Assembly (NCBI RefSeq): GCF_000245015.1
Contig: NZ_JH600070.1
Coordinates: 4,100,780 to 4,164,779 of the forward strand
Source: Beggiatoa alba B18LD
GTDB taxonomy: Bacteria; Pseudomonadota; Gammaproteobacteria; Beggiatoales; Beggiatoaceae
Direction of reading: 5' to 3'
DNA: 64,000 nucleotides
Under the pieces are notes generated by a model. The model saw only the letters and a list, made by a program, of their open reading frames with translations. It had not been told where the DNA came from and searched no databases. Shown piece by piece: positions 37,631 to 46,029 of this stretch. The number at the start of each line of letters is the position of its first letter. Position 1 is the first letter of the stretch. The translations under genes were made by a program, and so were the position numbers.

Positions 37631-38824
37631 ATGCACGACCTACCCCGCGAAAAACTGACCGAACTCCTCCAACGCTACGGTACAACCCTTTGCCACAATG
37701 CCAAACGCTTAGAATCCCTCCTGCGTGATGCCTGTGCTGGAGAATATCAACGAGAAATTTTCGTACTAACACACGCTTTAAAACAAGGTATTGCGCGAGA
37801 AGTCTTTCACCCAAAACTAGACACCCCTAGCCAAATACTCACAACACGTCTTGCGCAACGATTACACGACAATCTTGGCTTTGATAAAAATCTCGCACTT
37901 TGGGCAGTACAAAGCTGGCTTACAGTCAGCAATAGCTTTCCGCCACATCAACGTTTTATCCCAGAACGCCCCAAACATCTCCCAGTGCTGTTTCAATCTC
38001 TCCAATCACACCCAACACCAACCAGCACACAATTACCAGAAGAATCATTAACAACCCAATTTATGACACTTCCTGATAACAGCCGTTATCAAGGCGAACT
38101 CCACGATGGCAAGCCACATGGTAATGGCATCCAAATTTATCCTGATGGATACCAATATGAAGGCATGTTTTACCAAGGACAACGTCAAGGCAATGGCAAA
38201 GAAGATACGCAAACAGGAGAACACTACGAGGGCGAGTTTTATGCAAATCAACGTCATGGCAAAGGTATGTTGACACTTGCTAACGGCGACAGCTACAGCG
38301 GTGAATTCACACACGGACACTTTAACGAAAGTACAGGCACTGCTGTTTTACATTTTTTAGATGGCAAATGTTATGAAGGAGAAACCCGAGAGCATCAGCC
38401 TCATGGGCAAGGAAAACTCTCATATCCCAATGGCGAAAGCTATGAAGGTGAATTTTGGGAAGGCGCATACCATGGCTGGGGGGTTCTACATCAACACAAT
38501 GGCAACTATTATGAAGGCGAATTTCGTGACAATAAACGGCATGGATATGGAACACTAATTTATGCAAATGGCAGTCGTTACCAAGGTCATTTTCGCCATG
38601 GTAATTATAACGGACAAGGGACTCTCCAATTTGCAAACGGTAGTCAATATGATGGCAATTTTAAAGACGGTAAATTTAACGGTTATGGCGTATTTATCTC
38701 GATAAATGGTAAACAACAAAAAGGGATTTGGCAGAATAATCAATTATTAGAATCAAAACTTGATGAAACCATTGCTTTAAAAAATAAAGTGAGTAAATTC
38801 AGTGATGGTACAGAAAAAATATAA
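37631..38824 (+). CDS. MORN-repeat protein with helical N-terminal domain
   Basis: A 397-residue cytoplasmic protein. Residues ~1–110 form a helical domain (REKLTELLQRYGTTLCHNAK, then a QREIFVLTHALKQG block and a WAVQSW motif) that I have seen at the N-termini of many signalling and PQQ/kinase proteins of filamentous and gliding bacteria. Residues ~145–380 carry about ten MORN repeats (YEGEF….GxGxL.. pattern, for example YEGEFWEGAYHGWG and YEGEFRDNKRHGYG). MORN repeats bind membranes or proteins. No catalytic domain is attached. ATG 37631 gives a compact start; TTG 37613 is possible. The 3' end overlaps the next gene by 20 bases. Confidence 0.8.
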   Translation: MHDLPREKLTELLQRYGTTLCHNAKRLESLLRDACAGEYQREIFVLTHALKQGIAREVFHPKLDTPSQILTTRLAQRLHDNLGFDKNLALWAVQSWLTVSNSFPPHQRFIPERPKHLPVLFQSLQSHPTPTSTQLPEESLTTQFMTLPDNSRYQGELHDGKPHGNGIQIYPDGYQYEGMFYQGQRQGNGKEDTQTGEHYEGEFYANQRHGKGMLTLANGDSYSGEFTHGHFNESTGTAVLHFLDGKCYEGETREHQPHGQGKLSYPNGESYEGEFWEGAYHGWGVLHQHNGNYYEGEFRDNKRHGYGTLIYANGSRYQGHFRHGNYNGQGTLQFANGSQYDGNFKDGKFNGYGVFISINGKQQKGIWQNNQLLESKLDETIALKNKVSKFSDGTEKI

Positions 38825-39368
38825 GCCTTTTGGTCAATATCAATTTGATATAACAGCTGATGAACCCGCTGAAAGAATATTTAAATTGCTATGGAAAAAA
38901 GCAATACATTTTGCTGTTGTTAATGCAGGCGTGAGTTTTTTTCAAGACAAGGGAAGTGCTGCAAGCAGAAAGTCATTTGTTGCGGCATTTGATGAATTTC
39001 CCATACTAAAAAAATGTATGCATCAAGCATGGTGGGCTAACACTTGGGCAGGCACAACGCTTTATAGTCACGCGATGTTATTGGTGTTCGGAAATAAATA
39101 TACTGATGATTTTGATATATTTTTTGAAAATATAGACGGTTTATATTGGCATGGTGGAGAATCATGGGATGACTTAATGCTTTTTCACCATGATTGCTTA
39201 TTGTTTTACGTCTGTACCCATGAAAAATTTGGCTCTATTTTTGGTAATACACAGTTATTTAAAGAGCTTGCATTATCATCACAACAATTACACCCTGCTA
39301 AACATGATAAGTGGATTATTCAAGGTATTCCTGTTTCACCTCAAATCATCACTGAACTACTTCGCTAA
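38805..39368 (+). CDS. Unknown 187-residue protein coupled to the MORN gene
   Basis: No family recognised. The protein is rich in aromatic residues (HQAWWANTWAGTTLYSHAML, then FFENIDGLYWHGGESWDDLM) with many His and Asp/Glu, has no signal peptide or transmembrane helix, and looks globular. Its start (ATG 38805, or the adjacent GTG) lies 20 bases inside the MORN gene, so the two are probably translationally coupled and may act together. Its codon use is more AT-rich than its neighbour. After the stop comes a decayed repeat region. Confidence 0.6.
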   Translation: MVQKKYKPFGQYQFDITADEPAERIFKLLWKKAIHFAVVNAGVSFFQDKGSAASRKSFVAAFDEFPILKKCMHQAWWANTWAGTTLYSHAMLLVFGNKYTDDFDIFFENIDGLYWHGGESWDDLMLFHHDCLLFYVCTHEKFGSIFGNTQLFKELALSSQQLHPAKHDKWIIQGIPVSPQIITELLR

Positions 39369-39436
39369 CCCTTAAGTTCAACAAGATTTTATAATTTGCT
39401 CATTACCAAGTTTCACTTGGCAACGCGCAATCTAAA

Positions 39437-39515
39437 TAACCCGAGCTCGGCGATATTTTATAGATTAAACAGTTATTTAATGCACAAAATTGCTTTAACT
39501 ATTTTACAAGGATAG
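39437..39515. repeat. Decayed family B element, subtype 2
   Basis: TAACCCGAGCTCGGCGATATTTTATAG matches the subtype 2 left end (36286), then TTAAACAG and a scrambled copy of the ATTTTAC block. No right terminus can be found. The following bases to 39607 hold CCCCGC-TAC-GCGGGG (39542–39556) and an 18-base segment, 39590–39607, that is the exact reverse complement of 13028–13045 inside element 1a. Confidence 0.55.
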
Positions 39516-39612
39516 GGGTTTTCTTCCTTCTTCCTGCTTTACCCCGCTACGCGGGGAAGAGAGTAATCTCTGCTAGTCCTTTAAACCGATTCGCGTGTTC
39601 CGACAGACTTGC

Positions 39613-39689
39613 TATAGTAAACGTACCACAAAGTGATTTAAATTTAGGACTGCCAGTCCTTCGCATTGTTTTATAGTACGTTTACTATA
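39613..39689. repeat. Family A inverted-repeat element, short form
   Basis: A 77-base element: TATAGTAAACGTACCACAAAG … GTACGTTTACTATA, with the central palindrome GGACTGCCAGTCC, bounded by TA on both sides. Its right end cuts into the 5' part of the ParB-like gene fragment. Confidence 0.88.
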
Positions 39690-40185
39690 TTGGTTAAAGG
39701 GTTATGAGAATTTCGAGGCGTATTGTGTTGAGGTGTGGAAGATGCACCGACAACATGCACATCGTTTGATTAATGCAAGCGCGGTTGTGCGTAATTTGTC
39801 CTCAGTTGGTGACATGCCAAAGAATGAGGCGCAGGTTAGACCGTTAGTGGGTTTACCCCCTGAGAAACAGCGGGAGGTGTGGGAGACCGTTTGTAATTCT
39901 GATGAACCTGTCACAGCGGAACGGGTGAAAGCAGTTATTAAAACAAATGATAGTTTTCTGATTTGCCTAAATAAACAAGATGACATAGATGAAGTTTTTA
40001 GTAATTGGGGTATGCGCTGTATTGAGATTAAGTTAAGAATTAAAACTGCGTTAATAAACAATTCCCAACACCCTAAAAACTTAGATAAAAAGACATGGGA
40101 TAAAATTTTATCCGTTTTTGAGGACATTGAGCTTATTGATAAGAAGTTAGGGGAGATTGAGGGGAAGTTAGAGGGGTTTAAGTAA
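39690..40185 (+). pseudogene. 5'-truncated ParB/phage DNA-binding-like gene
   Basis: The frame runs from the edge of the family A element with LKGYENFEAYCVEVWKMHRQ, then HAHRLINASAVVRNL and EAQVRPLVGLPPEKQREVWE, a pattern common in phage- and plasmid-encoded ParB-like or replication-initiation accessory proteins. The conserved block begins upstream of the first possible start (GTG 39733 or ATG 39742), so the N-terminal part was lost when the MITE inserted or by an associated deletion. Translation from GTG 39733 would give 150 residues. The C-terminal ~60 residues are a Lys/Glu-rich helical region. Its TAA overlaps the integrase ATG. Confidence 0.65.
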
Positions 40186-41165
40186 TGAGTGAGATTAAGT
40201 GTCAAATAGAAGTGCCAAGCGGTTTAGTGGGTGAGGTGTTATCGTTTTTGGAGTCTAAGCAAGCGGAGCATGGGTTTAGTGAGTTTGTACGGACGTATTT
40301 AGAGGAAGTCGGAACATTAGGAAAGATTAAGCGCGGTAAGCGGGTTCATGTGAACGTTGAACGGGATAGGGCTTGCTTTCGGAATTTAGTGTTTTTCTTT
40401 CGGGGTAAAACGATTGAGGGCTTGAGTCGTCAGGATATAGGGGAGTATGTGAGGTATCGCCGTTCTCGGGTATCTGATTCGACTATCAGGCGGGAATTAG
40501 CGGTTTTAAGTGCGGCAATTAATTACGCCACAGTTCAATGGGAATGGAATTTGACGAACCCAACCTTGAACCAGAAGCCCGCACAGAATCCTGCTAAGGA
40601 GCGGTATTTAACACAGTTAGAAGCAAGAACGTTGGTTGAGAAAGCACGATTTCATGGGAGAGCGCCTTATCTTTGGTTGTTTATCCTATTGGCGATTAAT
40701 ACAGGTATGCGTAAACAAGAGTTATTAGGCTTAGTCTGGACGCAGTTTAATCGGGATACCGCCAGTTTACGCTTGCATAAAACGAAGTCGGGAAAAGCAC
40801 GGACTGTTCCTTTAAATCGGGTTGCGTTGTTTGCTTTAGAACGCTTACATCAGGTTAGGAATGGGCGTTATGTGTTTCAGATTGCAGGGCAACCGATTAG
40901 AGATATTAAGCGCAGTTTTGCCTCAGTGTGTCGGTTAGCGGGGATTACGGATTGCTCGCCGCATACGTTACGCCACACTTTCGCGTCTTGGTTAGCGATA
41001 CAGGGGAAGTCTTTAAAGCATATAGGTGAAGTGTTAGGACATAGCAATGTCTATGTGACAGAACGCTATGCACATTTACAGACGGCTGTTTTACAGGAAA
41101 CAGTAGCGAGTTTGGATGAATTATTTGAATCGTTTTTTATTCAGAATCAGGATGAAAAGAGTTGA
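40185..41165 (+). CDS. Tyrosine recombinase/phage-type integrase
   Basis: A 326-residue site-specific recombinase. An N-terminal arm/core-binding domain (about 50–135) precedes the catalytic domain with all key residues visible: Arg in NTGMRKQELLGL, Lys in KTKSGKARTVPL, His-x-x-Arg in SPHTLRHTFASWL, the second His in LGHSNVYVTERY and the nucleophile Tyr in ERYAHL. It is coupled by TAATG to the truncated ParB-like gene. It lies about 210 bases from the 3' end of a tRNA-Met gene, a typical attachment site for such enzymes. It appears intact although the surrounding element is not. Confidence 0.9.
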   Translation: MSEIKCQIEVPSGLVGEVLSFLESKQAEHGFSEFVRTYLEEVGTLGKIKRGKRVHVNVERDRACFRNLVFFFRGKTIEGLSRQDIGEYVRYRRSRVSDSTIRRELAVLSAAINYATVQWEWNLTNPTLNQKPAQNPAKERYLTQLEARTLVEKARFHGRAPYLWLFILLAINTGMRKQELLGLVWTQFNRDTASLRLHKTKSGKARTVPLNRVALFALERLHQVRNGRYVFQIAGQPIRDIKRSFASVCRLAGITDCSPHTLRHTFASWLAIQGKSLKHIGEVLGHSNVYVTERYAHLQTAVLQETVASLDELFESFFIQNQDEKS

Positions 41166-41200
41166 TTCTACTTTTTAACCTATCTATTGAGAGAAATTAG

Positions 41201-41362
41201 AAAAAGCGGGATATTTTTCAAGTTTCTCGAACGGTCGCAGAAAATCACAAAGATGAATTAAATCAGGTGTTAAAGCTGAATGAGGTTTTAACAGCGGAAA
41301 GGGTTTTTTGTCAAAACGGAAGATTAAAAAAAGTTAATAAAAATGCAGGGGAGAAAATTTAA
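41201..41362 (+). pseudogene. Short remnant resembling a DNA-binding replication/partition protein
   Basis: A 53-codon open stretch without start codon, opening after a TAG at 41198, reading DIFQVSRTVAENHKDELNQV and later LTAERV before TAA 41360. The wording recalls the helix-turn-helix tail of phage ParB-like proteins, and LTAERV also occurs (as VTAERV) in the fragment at 39690–40185. It lies between the integrase and tRNA-Met, so it fits a decayed integrated element. Weak evidence. Confidence 0.3.
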
Positions 41363-41376
41363 GGATTATAAGGTGT

Positions 41377-41453
41377 TGGTGGCTATAAGTGGATTTGAAC
41401 CACTGACCTCAGCATTATGAGTGCCGCGCTCTGACCAACTGAGCTATATAGCC
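41377..41453 (-). tRNA. tRNA-Met (CAT anticodon, elongator type)
   Basis: Minus-strand 77-base cloverleaf: acceptor GGCTATA with TATAGCC, D-loop AGCTCAGTTGGTCAGAGC, anticodon loop CTCATAA (anticodon at 41417–41419), T-loop TTCAAAT, and an encoded CCA at 41377–41379. Acceptor and D-arm resemble the elongator tRNA-Met rather than initiator; tRNA-Ile2 (also CAT) is less similar. Confidence 0.93.
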
Positions 41454-41640
41454 ATTTTGCTTGCGATTTGAAGAAGGAAATTTTATCGATTGTTCGTATT
41501 TTTGTCAAGCATCGTTTTTATTTTTCGTATCACGGTATCAACGGATTGACAAAAAATTACCCTCTGTTAATATTTTGACTAATCGTCAAAAAAAGACGTA
41601 AAGAATTTTATTTACTTTTCCTTGTATGAGGTTGTGATTT

Positions 41641-44600
41641 ATGGCACTTCCTAATCTTTCTGAATGGTCTTTACAACATCAGGCGTTAATACGTTATTTT
41701 TTAATTGCATTATTAGCGGCGGGGGTTTTGTCTTATAGTCAGTTGGGGCAAATGGAAGACCCTGAATTTACGATTAAAACAATGGTTGTTCGGGTTTTAT
41801 GGACGGGCGCGAGTGCGGAAGAGGTTGAACAACAAGTTACGGATAAAATAGAGAAAAAATTAGAAGAAACGCCGTATTTAGATTTTTTACGGAGTTATTC
41901 TAAATCGGGAGAGAGTACTTTATTTATTAATTTGCTTGATTCTACGCCCGCAAAAGCAGTACCTGATGTGTGGTATCAGGTGCGGAAAAAAATAGGGGAT
42001 ATTCAGAATACTTTGCCAAATGGGGTCAAAGGACCTTTTTTTAATGATGAGTTTGGCGATACTTTCGGGTCTATCTTTGCGTTTACGGCAGATGGTTTTA
42101 ATTATGCGGAATTGAAAGATTATATCGATGATGTGCGTCAGGAGTTATTGCGGATTGATGATGTTAGTAAGGTGGATATTGTTGGGGCGCAGGAAGAGAA
42201 AATTTATCTGGAGTTGTCACATAGTAAATTAGCGTCGTTGCAGATTGACCCGAATTTAATTATCAATACGTTACAGGCACAAAATGCGATTGCACCCGCA
42301 GGAACGATTAATACAGAAAGTGATGCCGTGCATTTGCGGGTGAGTGGGGTGTTTGATTCGGTTGAGAGTATCCGTAATTTAGGGATTTCTACTAATGGGC
42401 ATGTGTTTCGTTTAGGCGATATTGCAACGGTTTATCGGGGTTATATAGACCCACCGACAACAAAAATGCGTTTTGAGGGGAAAGAGGCAATTGGCTTGGC
42501 GGTTTCCATGCGGAAAGGGGGCGATGTCATCATTTTAGGGAAAGCATTGCAGGTGGCAATGGCGCAGATTAAGCAGAATTTACCCGTTGGTATCGATGTG
42601 CATCAAGTTTCCAATCAGCCCGCTGTCGTTGAACATTCTGTTCTAGAATTTGTGAAGGTGTTGGCTGAGGCGGTTATTATTGTTTTAATTGTTAGTTTTT
42701 TAAGTCTTGGTTTTCGTACAGGGTTGGTTGTGGCGTTATCAATTCCCTTAGTATTAGCAACGACTTTTTTGGTGATGAAATTTTTCGGGATTGATTTACA
42801 ACGGATTTCGTTAGGGGCATTAATCATTGCCTTGGGCTTATTAGTCGATGATGCAATGATTGCGGTAGAGATGATGGCGTTGAAATTAGAGCAGGGCTGG
42901 AGTCGGGCTCATGCAGCAACCTTTGCTTATAATTCAACCGCTTTTCCGATGTTGACAGGAACATTAATTACGGCAGCGGCGTTTTTACCTGTGGGGATGG
43001 CGAAATCTGCGGCGGGTGAATATACCTTTTCGATGTTCCAAGTTGTGATTATTGCCTTATTAATTTCTTGGTTTGTCGCGGTGTTGTTTATTCCTTATTT
43101 AGGTTATGTGTTATTACCTGAGCACAAGAAACATCAAACGGCAACAGATTCAACAGGAACACATGTCGCCCCAGAACATCATGAAATTGATGTGTATTCT
43201 CGAGGTTTTTATGTCCCATTCCGTAAAATGGTTATTTTCTGTGTTAAATATCGGAAAAGCGTTATTTTATTAACGTTTATCCTATTTGCAACTGCGGTTT
43301 ATGGCTTCCGCTTTGTTGAGCAACAATTTTTCCCTGCCTCAAATCGTCCTGAACTGCTAATTGATTTATGGTTGCCACAAGGTTCATCGTATCAGGCAAC
43401 TGAAAAAGCCGTTGTAGAAATGGAAAAGCATTTAACGAATGACCCGAATATTGAAAATTATGTGAGTTATGTTGGTAATGGTTCGCCACGCTTTTATTTA
43501 GCCATGGATTTGCAATTAGAAAATGCGAATTTTGCGCAAATTGTGGTGATGACAAAAGGCGGAGAAGCTCGAGAGGTGGTTTTGCAAAAAATCCGTAATT
43601 TGTTAAACAATGATTTTCCTGAATTACGTGGACGAGTGACCCGTTTAGAAAATGGTCCGCCTGTGGGTTATCCCGTGCAATTCCGTGTTTTGGGTAAAGA
43701 TTTGGATAAGTTACGTGAAATTTCGCAGGAAGTCGCAACGGCAATGCGGGCAAATCCGAATACACGCAATGTGCATTTAGATTGGAATGAAAAAGCAAAA
43801 ATTGTGAAGTTGGACATAGACCAAGATAAAGCGCGTCAGTTGGGTATTGATTCACAAACTTTGTCAAATACGTTAAATACGTTTTTAACAGGGTTGAATA
43901 TGACAGAATTCCGTGAAGAAGACAAGTTAATTCAAGTAGTTGCGCGGGCAATTCCTAGCGAGCGAAGTTTATTAGGAACAATAGACGAGTTAAATATTCC
44001 TTTAGCTAACGGCAATTCTGTACCATTAAGCCAGATTGCACGATTGGTGGATAGTTTTGAGGAAGGCGTAATTTGGCGACGTGATCGTTTACCCGTGATT
44101 AGCGTGCGAGCGGATATTGTTGACGGCATTCAAGCTCCCGATGTGACCATGCAATTATTGCCTGTTATCAACACGATTAAGGAAAAATTGCCACTAGGCT
44201 ATGAAATTCAAACGGGGGGCGCGCTTGAATCTAGCGCGAAATCGCAAAAACCCATTGCAGCGGTTATGCCTGTCATGATGATTACGATTTTAACCTTGTT
44301 AATGTTGCAGTTACAAAGTATGCAACGGGCGTTTTTAGTCTTGCTGACTGCGCCATTGGGCATTATCGGGATGACGATATTTTTATTGTTATTGGATAGA
44401 CCTTTTGGCTTTGTGGCGATGCTCGGCGCGATTTCGTTGGCGGGGATGATTATGCGGAACTCGGTGATTTTAGTCGACCAAATTGAGCAAGATAAAGAAA
44501 TGGGGGTGTCTGATTTTCAAGCAGTTGTAGAATCGACGGTGCGTCGTTTCCGTCCGATTATGTTGACGGCAGCCGCCGCAATTTTGGCGATGATTCCTTT

Positions 44601-44727
44601 ATCAGAAAGTGTTTTCTGGGGACCGTTAGCAGTCACTATTATGGGTGGGCTATTGGTTGCAACGGTTTTAACACTCTTTTTCTTGCCTGCGCTGTATGCC
44701 GCTTGGTTTAGGGTAAAAGTCGAATAA
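41641..44727 (+). CDS. RND-family efflux permease
   Basis: A 1028-residue inner-membrane proton-driven transporter of the AcrB/HAE1-related superfamily. It has an N-terminal helix (about 15–33), a large periplasmic loop with MEDPEFTIKTMVVRVLWTGA, six helices from about 335 to 500 with LGLLVDDAMIAVEMM as the relay region in TM4, a second helix near 540 and periplasmic loop, and a C-terminal six-helix set with GMIMRNSVILVDQIEQ. The MEDP opening is typical of orphan RND permeases. No membrane-fusion protein or outer-membrane channel gene is adjacent, so its partners are encoded elsewhere. Start ATG 41641 follows GAGG. Confidence 0.93.
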   Translation: MALPNLSEWSLQHQALIRYFLIALLAAGVLSYSQLGQMEDPEFTIKTMVVRVLWTGASAEEVEQQVTDKIEKKLEETPYLDFLRSYSKSGESTLFINLLDSTPAKAVPDVWYQVRKKIGDIQNTLPNGVKGPFFNDEFGDTFGSIFAFTADGFNYAELKDYIDDVRQELLRIDDVSKVDIVGAQEEKIYLELSHSKLASLQIDPNLIINTLQAQNAIAPAGTINTESDAVHLRVSGVFDSVESIRNLGISTNGHVFRLGDIATVYRGYIDPPTTKMRFEGKEAIGLAVSMRKGGDVIILGKALQVAMAQIKQNLPVGIDVHQVSNQPAVVEHSVLEFVKVLAEAVIIVLIVSFLSLGFRTGLVVALSIPLVLATTFLVMKFFGIDLQRISLGALIIALGLLVDDAMIAVEMMALKLEQGWSRAHAATFAYNSTAFPMLTGTLITAAAFLPVGMAKSAAGEYTFSMFQVVIIALLISWFVAVLFIPYLGYVLLPEHKKHQTATDSTGTHVAPEHHEIDVYSRGFYVPFRKMVIFCVKYRKSVILLTFILFATAVYGFRFVEQQFFPASNRPELLIDLWLPQGSSYQATEKAVVEMEKHLTNDPNIENYVSYVGNGSPRFYLAMDLQLENANFAQIVVMTKGGEAREVVLQKIRNLLNNDFPELRGRVTRLENGPPVGYPVQFRVLGKDLDKLREISQEVATAMRANPNTRNVHLDWNEKAKIVKLDIDQDKARQLGIDSQTLSNTLNTFLTGLNMTEFREEDKLIQVVARAIPSERSLLGTIDELNIPLANGNSVPLSQIARLVDSFEEGVIWRRDRLPVISVRADIVDGIQAPDVTMQLLPVINTIKEKLPLGYEIQTGGALESSAKSQKPIAAVMPVMMITILTLLMLQLQSMQRAFLVLLTAPLGIIGMTIFLLLLDRPFGFVAMLGAISLAGMIMRNSVILVDQIEQDKEMGVSDFQAVVESTVRRFRPIMLTAAAAILAMIPLSESVFWGPLAVTIMGGLLVATVLTLFFLPALYAAWFRVKVE

Positions 44728-44735
44728 ACTGCCAA

Positions 44736-44768
44736 AAAAAGGGGATTTTGTGACAAAATCCCCTTTTT
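44736..44768. terminator. Strong bidirectional terminator after the RND gene
   Basis: AAAAAGGGGATTTTG (44736–44750) pairs perfectly with CAAAATCCCCTTTTT (44754–44768) with a three-base loop; A-rich on one side and T-rich on the other. Confidence 0.93.
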
Positions 44769-44780
44769 AATCGGTTAAAT

Positions 44781-44882
44781 TAACCTGAGTTTTACGAGAT
44801 AAAATAAAACAGAGACCTGCTAGGTTTTGAAAACTTAGCAGGTCTCTGTTTGTCTGAATCAGAATTCACAGAATTTTCAGAA
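44781..44882. repeat. Family B element, right half missing
   Basis: Starts TAACCTGAGTTTTACGAG, contains the 31-base GACCTGCTAGG hairpin at 44814–44844 (one mismatch) and the beginning of the GTCTGAATCAGAATT palindrome, then stops exactly where the IS982 terminal repeat begins. The complementary right half is absent on the other side of the IS. Confidence 0.8.
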
Positions 44883-45955
44883 TTAACGCGAGTACGGCGA
44901 AAAATGACTTAAATAAAAATAGGTTGAGAAGGATTTAACAAATTAAAGTGCTCATCAAGTTTAGGATGAATACGAGACATCAAAGAAGGCTTATGGAGCT
45001 TCCAAGTGTAAGCAATAAGCCCCGCAATGACATTGACCATAAACCCCAAGACACTGCGATGGCGCGTATGTTCAATCTGAGTGAATGATTTAAGCTGACC
45101 GATGACGGTTTCTATTAAGGAGCGTTTTTTTAGCATTATCGTATCAAATTCACTGAGCGGCTCTTTTTTCATGTTTTTACGGACACCCGTGATTAATTCA
45201 ATGCCTTGCGTTTTCAAAGTTGCCTTTAATGCTTTAGAAATATAGCCCTTGTCACCGTATAACTTGCCTTGAATAAATTGCGTCATCGCCCTTAAGCCCT
45301 TGCGGTCATCAAAATTCGCAGCGGTGAGAAAAAAGGAGATTAATTCCCCTGTATCATCAATGACTAAATGCAATTTAAAGCCAAAATACCACCCAATGGA
45401 GTTCTTCCCCCGCTGTGCGAGGTTTGCAAAGGTTTTATGGTGTGAAATTCGCCGATTGTGGCAAACCTTTAACGGGGCGGAGTCAATGAAGGCAATCCCG
45501 CGAGAGTTTACCCGCCGACTGTGCAAGTAGGCACTGAGCGGTATCATCACTGACTGGGATAACTCAACAAACCGTTGATAACTGACCCGTTTCGGAAACG
45601 CCCTCCCGAGTACCTGCGGAACATAGTGGGTATAAAATCCTTTGAAATGACGTTGATTAGATTGATGAAATAACACGAGTAAGGTCATCACTTCCGACGG
45701 GGACATTGTCCCATCTCGCTGACTTTTCTTGGGATTTCCTTCTTCTAACAACATTTGTTCCCATAAAGGCATGAACCATTTACAAAAGTCATCGATTGAG
45801 CAGAACAGGATTGTACCTTTGGAAAGTGGGGGTGGGCGTTTGGTGATGTTCCATTATTCCTACTTTTCCTTTGGGTACAACTTTTTATTTCTTCCATTCC
45901 GCTTTTATCATTAATCCTCTGTTTTATATCTATTATCTCGCCGTACTCGCGTTAA
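44883..45955 (-). mobile_element. IS982-family insertion sequence
   Basis: About 1073 bases bounded by perfect 18-base inverted repeats: TTAACGCGAGTACGGCGA at 44883–44900 and its complement at 45938–45955. It encodes one transposase on the minus strand. No target duplication is visible: the bases outside are CAGAA on the left and ACGTA on the right. The left flank is half of a family B element and the right flank a family A element lacking its first few bases. Confidence 0.88.
44909..45772 (-). CDS. IS982-family transposase
   Basis: A 287-residue DDE transposase from the first ATG. IS982 motifs are clear: GIAFIDSAPLKVCHNRRI with the first Asp, the second acidic residue in GKLYGDKGYIS, and the C-terminal glutamate region KRSLIETVIGQLKS followed by QIEHTRHRS. 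The frame continues upstream of the ATG for another ~28 codons containing LFCSIDDFCKWF, a block normally present near the N-terminus of this family, up to a TAA; no ATG, GTG or TTG occurs there. The true start is therefore either a rare codon or the gene is damaged at its 5' end. Confidence 0.85.
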   Translation of the reverse strand: MPLWEQMLLEEGNPKKSQRDGTMSPSEVMTLLVLFHQSNQRHFKGFYTHYVPQVLGRAFPKRVSYQRFVELSQSVMIPLSAYLHSRRVNSRGIAFIDSAPLKVCHNRRISHHKTFANLAQRGKNSIGWYFGFKLHLVIDDTGELISFFLTAANFDDRKGLRAMTQFIQGKLYGDKGYISKALKATLKTQGIELITGVRKNMKKEPLSEFDTIMLKKRSLIETVIGQLKSFTQIEHTRHRSVLGFMVNVIAGLIAYTWKLHKPSLMSRIHPKLDEHFNLLNPSQPIFI

Positions 45956-46024
45956 ACGTATTATAAAACAACATGGAGGACTGCCAGTCCTAGATTTAAA
46001 TCACTGTATGGTACGGTTATTATA
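45956..46024. repeat. Family A element, left terminus lost
   Basis: AACGTATTATAAAACAACATGGAGGACTGCCAGTCCTAG (read in parts) continues to TGGTACGGTTATTATA. The expected TATAGCA at the left is replaced by the IS982 terminal repeat. The right end is followed after five bases by a family B element. Confidence 0.8.
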
Positions 46025-46029
46025 TTTTT

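Noticed and set aside
38048-38743. Several ORFs antisense to the MORN repeats
   Set aside because: Repetitive MORN coding sequence leaves long open antisense frames by composition; no start signals.
39702-40205. 167-codon ORF antisense to the ParB-like fragment
   Set aside because: The plus strand carries recognisable motifs; the antisense product is low-complexity Ser/Leu/Phe.
41377-41453. attL/attR duplication of the tRNA-Met 3' end for the integrase
   Set aside because: I looked for a second copy of the tRNA 3' end between 39.4 and 41.4 kb and saw none, so no attachment site is annotated.
43277-43951. 224-codon ORF antisense to the RND gene
   Set aside because: Shadow of a strongly conserved gene; no ribosome-binding site and no protein-like motifs.
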